From positions 1 through 27,985 of the forward strand of contig JAZOUD010000014.1 in assembly GCA_045658005.1 (NCBI GenBank): DNA of 27,985 nt, read 5' to 3'. This DNA comes from UBA2862 sp045658005 (lineage in GTDB: Bacteria; Bacillota; Clostridia; Christensenellales; Aristaeellaceae). Under the pieces are notes generated by a model. The model was not told where the DNA came from and made no database searches. It was given only the letters and a program-made list of their open reading frames with translations. Of this stretch, positions 24,978 to 27,985 are shown piece by piece. Position 1 is the first letter of the stretch; each line of letters starts with the position of its first letter. The translations under genes and the position numbers were made by a program.

Positions 24978-25856
24978 TTACCGGTCCTGGGCGTCGCACA
25001 GCCAAAGCTGCCCGTCGTGCTCCTGGACGGGGAAGAAGCGGGGCCGCTCCTCCAGGTGGGCGTTGGGGCTGTGAAGCGCGAGCCGGAGCCCGCCGCCCGG
25101 CCCGCGAAACACCATGCCGTGACCGCCGTTTTCCATGAACAGGGGCGTCACCTGCCGCCAGGGACCGTCGATGCCGCCGCTTTCGGAGCGGGCCTGGGCC
25201 TGAGTGTAGCCGCCCTCAGAGAAGCTGGCCCAGAGGCAGACCAGGCTGCCGTCGGCCAGCCGCCACAGGAAGGGGCCGTCGGTGACGAAGCCGGTCATGC
25301 CCGAGGAATGGCGCATGCGCTTGCACCAGGTCGCCTCTGAGGCGTGAAACAGCACCTTCGGCGCACCGGCAGAGGCGCGGAGGTCCTCCGTCAGTGGCAG
25401 CGCGCAAACCGAGCCGTCCCCGGCCTGCACCCATTCGTGGCAGAACACCATCCACGGGCGGCCCTCTCCGTCCAGGTGGAGCGTGCCGTCCAGGCATTCC
25501 CAATCCTTCGGTGTCACCGGCCCGTCCGACCAGGGCAGGAAGGGGCCGAGGGGGGATTCAGCCCGGAGTATGGCGGTGCCCCGGCGGCGTCCGGCGCCCT
25601 TGAACGAGGCGAACATATAGAACGCGCCGCCGTAGGGATGGACCTCCGGCGCCCAGTAGTCCCTGTCCGCCCAGAAGCTGCCGTCGTTGTGAAAGACGAC
25701 CGCAGGCGCGGACCACGTCGCCAGGTCGGCGCTGACGTAGGTGTCGAAGCCGTCCGCAGGTCCCCAGCAGGTCGCCCCGCGGGTGCCGTAGAGGTAATAG
25801 CGGCCTTCATGGTTGAGCACATAGGGGTCCCGAAGGTTGATTTCTGACAGCTCCAT
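24978..25856 (-). CDS. GH43-like five-bladed beta-propeller glycosidase
   Basis: A 292-residue protein of the GH43 (clan GH-F) type, which releases arabinose, xylose or galactose units. The three catalytic carboxylates are placed as expected: general base D10 in INLRDPYV, pKa modulator D123 in CLDGTLHLD, general acid E141 in FCHEW. YWAPEVHPYGGAFYMFASFK is the conserved blade-one region. A GTG at 25871 is in frame, but GAGGGA is 7 bases before ATG 25856, which fits better. There is no signal peptide. It is the first gene of the minus-strand operon. The exact subfamily, GH43 or the related GH117/GH130-like propellers, is not settled by eye. Confidence 0.83.
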   Translation of the reverse strand: MELSEINLRDPYVLNHEGRYYLYGTRGATCWGPADGFDTYVSADLATWSAPAVVFHNDGSFWADRDYWAPEVHPYGGAFYMFASFKGAGRRRGTAILRAESPLGPFLPWSDGPVTPKDWECLDGTLHLDGEGRPWMVFCHEWVQAGDGSVCALPLTEDLRASAGAPKVLFHASEATWCKRMRHSSGMTGFVTDGPFLWRLADGSLVCLWASFSEGGYTQAQARSESGGIDGPWRQVTPLFMENGGHGMVFRGPGGGLRLALHSPNAHLEERPRFFPVQEHDGQLWLCDAQDR

Positions 25857-25871
25857 GGGTTCATCCCTCAC

Positions 25872-26191
25872 ATTGCCAATCGCGTGCCCGTCCCTTTGCG
25901 CGGGGAAATGACGGCGCTTGCCTTATAATATTCCAATATACAGCATGCGCGGTCGAAACGCCATATCTGAAATGTTACAATAATAATATAATCTATGCCG
26001 CCCATCGTCGCAGACCGCGCTTGCGCGTCGGGAAACGGCTGAGCCCCGAAGCCCGACGGCGGGATCGGCAGCGCGGCGTCCGGGCTTTCCTTTTGCCCTG
26101 TCTGATGTTTGCACATTCCACTGATTTGATAATCCAATCAACCTAATTAATTCTCATTTGTGCTACTCTTTTCCCGTCGAGCGGAAAGGAG
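25872..26191. other. Intergenic region with AT-rich promoter zone and structured RNA candidate
   Basis: A gap of 320 bases between the divergent glycosidase operon and the phage-like module. 25921-25995 is AT-rich and holds TATTAT on the minus strand (25925-25930) and TATAAT on the plus strand (25987-25992), but neither has a convincing -35 box. 26011-26094 is GC-rich and strongly self-complementary. TTGAT-N6-ATCAA (26126-26141) is a small inverted repeat that could be an operator. No gene or tRNA is seen. Confidence 0.6.
26026..26094 (+). promoter_or_regulatory. Candidate terminator/antiterminator RNA switch
   Basis: AAGCCCGAC (26049-26057) can pair with GTCCGGGCTT (26078-26087, one-base bulge), followed by TTTCCTTTT, giving a terminator. 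The same CCCGACG (26052-26058) can instead pair perfectly with CGTCGGG (26026-26032). The two folds exclude each other, as in an attenuator or riboswitch. No known riboswitch consensus is recognised. Confidence 0.35.
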
Positions 26192-26452
26192 GTGAAAAAC
26201 ATCGACACGCTGAGGAAATGGCTGATCGAGCCCTTCCTGAAGGAGGACCCGCTTCAAGCCGACGTGATACAGCAGGCCATAAAGGCACAGGCCGAGTACT
26301 GTGACCGCGCTGAGCTGCCCCATTTTGCCCCCTACGACGGCATTTGCTGGCACTGCGGGCGGAACATCTACGACGGGGGCATAACCATCGACGAGGCGAG
26401 CCGGCGGCTGATAACCGCCTGCCCCTTCTGCCACCGCAGCTACACCGAATAG
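26192..26452 (+). CDS. Small zinc-ribbon protein of a phage-like module
   Basis: An 86-residue protein with two CxxC pairs, C52-WH-C55 and C77-PF-C80, spaced as in a zinc ribbon, so metal-dependent nucleic-acid or protein binding is likely. The N-terminal 45 residues are helical and charged. I do not recognise the family. The start is odd: AAAGGAGG (26185-26192) runs straight into the GTG at 26192, leaving no spacer, and no ATG is available. The codon with normal spacing is ATC 26201, a very rare initiator. It opens a run of short, same-strand genes resembling a prophage or ICE early region. Confidence 0.6.
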   Translation: MKNIDTLRKWLIEPFLKEDPLQADVIQQAIKAQAEYCDRAELPHFAPYDGICWHCGRNIYDGGITIDEASRRLITACPFCHRSYTE

Positions 26453-26490
26453 TCGTGCGGTAAACCGCGCCACCATGAATGAACACGGTC

Positions 26491-26540
26491 GTCGGGGCGA
26501 TTTCCAATCGCCCGCGGGCGCTCGGAGAGCGCCCCCACGA
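26491..26540. repeat. Double-hairpin palindromic repeat, copy 2
   Basis: GGGCGATT/AATCGCCC (26495-26513) followed by GGGCGCTC/GAGCGCCC (26516-26534), in the opposite orientation to the copy at 22781-22829. It lies in the gap between the zinc-ribbon gene and the next gene. It is identical in both stems to copy 1; differences are confined to loops and edges. Confidence 0.9.
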
Positions 26541-26584
26541 AGTTTGTGTTCAAAGCAATCGCGATTTGAAAGGAGTATAAACCC

Positions 26585-27148
26585 ATGACAACCTACCAAT
26601 TCAACGGCATGATCATCGAGCTGTTCAGCAAGCTGCCCGACCTTGACCCCCGTTACGTGCGTGCGTCGCGCATCTTCAACGCCAAAAACGTGGCCCGTGA
26701 TTTTGTAAAGGGCATGCCGGTGCCCGATGGCATGTGCGTCATCTTCCAGGGCCGGCGCTACCGTTCCGGCGAAACCATGCCGTCCAGGCCCGGCGAAGCC
26801 CTGGCCGCCGTTGAGGCGCAGGGCGACGCTGCGCCCTCCCAGAGCCCCGCAAAGGCCCCTGTGAGCGCCCCGACGCTGGACATGTTCGACAACACCGACC
26901 CCAACGCTCCGCGGACGACAGACCAGAACAACGCCTTCTGGGGCCTGATGGAACAGCTGGGCAAGCTCACCGGCAAGACCGGCGAGGAGATGAAGACCGT
27001 GGTGGTGGCCCGGGCCCTGGGCGAAAACAAGGGCACCAGCAAGCTGACCATCGCCGAGATGGAGAAGGTGATCCGCTTCGTCAAGGACACCATCGCCCTT
27101 TTCGAGCAGCACGACTGGGCCACCGCCGGAAAGGAGAAGGAGGCATGA
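26585..27148 (+). CDS. Phage/ICE-type protein of unknown function
   Basis: A 187-residue protein I cannot assign. Residues 1-62 are a small alpha/beta domain (TYQFNGMIIELFSKLPDLD, CVIFQGRRYRSGE). Residues 63-115 are an Ala/Pro/Ser linker. Residues 117-180 are a helical domain with basic residues (NNAFWGLMEQLGKLTGKTGE, KLTIAEMEKVIRFVKD) similar in style to helical DNA- or partner-binding domains found in phage replication or recombination accessory proteins. AAAGGAG (26569-26575) lies 9 bases before the ATG. The stop overlaps the next start (ATGA), so the two are translationally coupled. Confidence 0.75.
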   Translation: MTTYQFNGMIIELFSKLPDLDPRYVRASRIFNAKNVARDFVKGMPVPDGMCVIFQGRRYRSGETMPSRPGEALAAVEAQGDAAPSQSPAKAPVSAPTLDMFDNTDPNAPRTTDQNNAFWGLMEQLGKLTGKTGEEMKTVVVARALGENKGTSKLTIAEMEKVIRFVKDTIALFEQHDWATAGKEKEA

Positions 27149-27489
27149 ATCTGGTGTATCTGCTGGAGATGATCGACGATCTGATCGAGTTCAAGGCGCT
27201 GCTGGAGATCGCCACAGTCACCGACTACGACGCCGAAAGGCTCATGGAACACCTGATCTACTTCCGCAAGCATGGCAAGGTATCCACGGAGTACATGCCC
27301 GCCGACATCCGCCCGATCTTCCATCTGCTGCTGCACGAGCTGAAGGAACAGATCGAGGAGGCCGACCCGGCCTGGTTCGAGGCCTACACCGTCAAGAAGG
27401 AGGACAGGGAACAGGAGGCCCGCATGGTTGACGCCTTCCTGGATGAGCAGGCGCGCATCGAGGAAGCAAAGGGCGCGGACTTTGCCTGA
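27145..27489 (+). CDS. Small acidic helical protein, phage-like module
   Basis: A 114-residue, strongly acidic and almost wholly helical protein without recognisable motifs (LVYLLEMIDDLIEFKALLEI at the start, KKEDREQEARMVDAFLDEQA near the end). No membrane segment or cysteine motif is present. It overlaps the preceding gene by four bases (ATGA), with AAAGGAGA (27130-27137) 7 bases upstream, and its end overlaps the next gene by eight bases. It is probably a partner of the replication proteins on either side; function unknown. Confidence 0.7.
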   Translation: MNLVYLLEMIDDLIEFKALLEIATVTDYDAERLMEHLIYFRKHGKVSTEYMPADIRPIFHLLLHELKEQIEEADPAWFEAYTVKKEDREQEARMVDAFLDEQARIEEAKGADFA

Positions 27490-27883
27490 GCTGGATTACA
27501 TACCGCTGTTCCTGGACTTCTACGAGCGCTACAGTGAACTCAGCTATGAGGAGCGGGGCCGGCTGGTGTGGGCCATGCTGGCCTACGCCAGGGACGAGGA
27601 CCCCGCCCCGCATCTGACCGAAGCCCTTCGCCGGCTGGCCTTCGGCAACGAAAAGGGCATCATCGACCGCACCAGCAGGACCTTCACCGAGCGCAAGGCG
27701 AGGCGGAAGGCGGCGTCACAGGCGGCGGTTGCTGCAAGGCAGGCAAAGACAACGAATCGTAACGAATCGTCACCAATCGTTGCCAATCGTAACCATAACT
27801 ATAACAATAACAATAACAATAACAATAACAATAACAATAACAATATAGGCAATTGTAAAAGTCGGCGTGGGAGCGGGAAATGA
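27482..27883 (+). CDS. DUF6291-like replisome organizer, asparagine-rich tail
   Basis: A 133-residue protein. Residues 1-75 resemble the N-terminal domain of phage replisome-organizer proteins (DUF6291-like: YIPLFLDFYERYSELSYEER, LVWAMLAYARDEDP, AFGNEKGIIDR). A basic stretch (RKARRKAASQ) follows, then a tail of about 15 consecutive Asn residues and a short basic end. TTG 27482 is preferred: it gives the family's compact N-terminus and follows AAAGGG by 8 bases; an in-frame ATG at 27428 would overlap the previous gene by 62 bases. Proteins of this type bind origin DNA and help load the helicase. The tail is encoded by the iteron and AT-rich tracts at 27751-27844, so it may be shaped by DNA function. 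Confidence 0.6.
   Translation: MPELDYIPLFLDFYERYSELSYEERGRLVWAMLAYARDEDPAPHLTEALRRLAFGNEKGIIDRTSRTFTERKARRKAASQAAVAARQAKTTNRNESSPIVANRNHNYNNNNNNNNNNNNNNIGNCKSRRGSGK
27751..27790 (+). repeat. Four 10-bp direct repeats (iteron-like)
   Basis: Four contiguous units, AACGAATCGT, AACGAATCGT, CACCAATCGT and TGCCAATCGT, share AATCGT at exactly 10-base spacing, one helical turn. Because 10 is not a multiple of 3, the units fall in different codon phases, so protein sequence does not explain their conservation. They lie directly before an AT-rich tract, as in phage origins. Confidence 0.85.
27803..27844 (+). repeat. Seven tandem AACAAT hexamers
   Basis: Seven exact copies of AACAAT, with related AT-rich sequence on both sides (27791-27847), wholly free of G on the plus strand in an otherwise GC-rich region. 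It encodes poly-Asn and would melt easily, fitting a DNA-unwinding element. Copy number may vary by slippage in steps of two Asn. Confidence 0.95.
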
Positions 27884-27985
27884 CAGCAAGAGCAAGCCGG
27901 ACAAAGGATAAGAAGAAGGGCGGGGACAGAGACACAGAGAGAAAGGCAGCGCAAAGCGGGCGGGGTAAAAGCCGCCCAAAGGAGG
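27880..27985 (+). CDS. Open reading frame running off the window, basic protein start
   Basis: The ATG overlaps the preceding stop (ATGA) and the frame stays open for 35 codons to the window edge, giving a Lys/Arg-rich start (MTARASRTKDKKKGGDRDTE). AAAGGAGG at 27978-27985 is a strong ribosome binding site for another gene just outside the window, so this frame may be short or not expressed. A GGGCGG/CCGCCC hairpin (27958-27977) precedes that site. Function cannot be judged. Confidence 0.35.
   Translation, partial: MTARASRTKDKKKGGDRDTERKAAQSGRGKSRPKE

Noticed and set aside
23408..25138. Plus-strand open frame of 576 codons opposite the glycosidase operon
   Set aside because: It crosses two gene boundaries of the minus-strand operon and has shadow-type composition; minus-strand catalytic motifs are intact.
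25990..26094. Structured region considered as a known riboswitch, SRP RNA or tRNA
   Set aside because: I compared it by eye with common riboswitch cores and the SRP tetraloop region and found no consensus; no cloverleaf can be drawn.
27751..27844. Short repeats considered as a CRISPR array
   Set aside because: Units are contiguous 10-mers and hexamers without unique spacers.

Overview
The window looks like a chromosome segment from a GC-rich, fermentative Gram-positive bacterium, most likely class Clostridia (Bacillota), perhaps a Christensenellales or Oscillospirales-type gut or rumen organism. The signs are strong GGAGG ribosome binding sites, frequent TTG/GTG starts, near-consensus sigma-A promoters, the lepA-hemW pair, and many genes for plant-glycan use. 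This placement is inferred from gene content; there is no rRNA, tRNA or CRISPR array to confirm it.

Layout. (1) 1-3971: the end of a sugar ABC permease, a short solute-binding-protein remnant, then a LacI-family regulator with its own promoter and a GH31 alpha-glycosidase. (2) 4114-8926: lepA, hemW and a membrane-anchored PIG-L-type deacetylase, tightly coupled. (3) 8936-14986: a surface locus opened by a hairpin repeat, a G-rich repeat and a good promoter. It encodes a lamin-tail/CotH-kinase protein, a VTC-type polyphosphate-polymerase-like protein, a DUF4956 membrane protein and a second lamin-tail protein. (4) 15015-18723: a CBM9-like/Nudix fusion and a large GH95-like (alpha/alpha)6 glycosidase. 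(5) 18771-22131: a CUT1 sugar transporter (binding protein and two permeases) behind a perfect TTGACA-N17-TATAAT promoter. (6) 22093-25856, minus strand: a convergent three-gene glycosidase operon (GH43-like, MGH1-like, GH140/DUF4038 apiosidase-like). (7) 25872-27985: a structured intergenic region, then a compact prophage- or ICE-like early module (zinc-ribbon protein, two unknown proteins, a DUF6291-like replisome organizer), open at the right edge.

How it fits together. Regions 1, 4, 5 and 6 read as a plant-polysaccharide locus: glycosidases attack xylose-, apiose- or arabinose-containing glycans, the CUT1 transporter imports the oligosaccharides, and a LacI regulator gates at least the GH31 gene. 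Region 3 is a separate cell-surface system whose chemistry (protein phosphorylation, polyphosphate, membrane transfer) is only inferred.

The best leads are the CotH-VTC-DUF4956-lamin-tail locus; a candidate replication origin (four 10-bp iterons plus an AT-rich hexamer tract) inside the replisome-organizer gene; a double-hairpin repeat that inserts about 24 codons in frame into the GH140 gene; a mutually exclusive terminator/antiterminator fold upstream of the phage-like module; and the CBM9-Nudix fusion.
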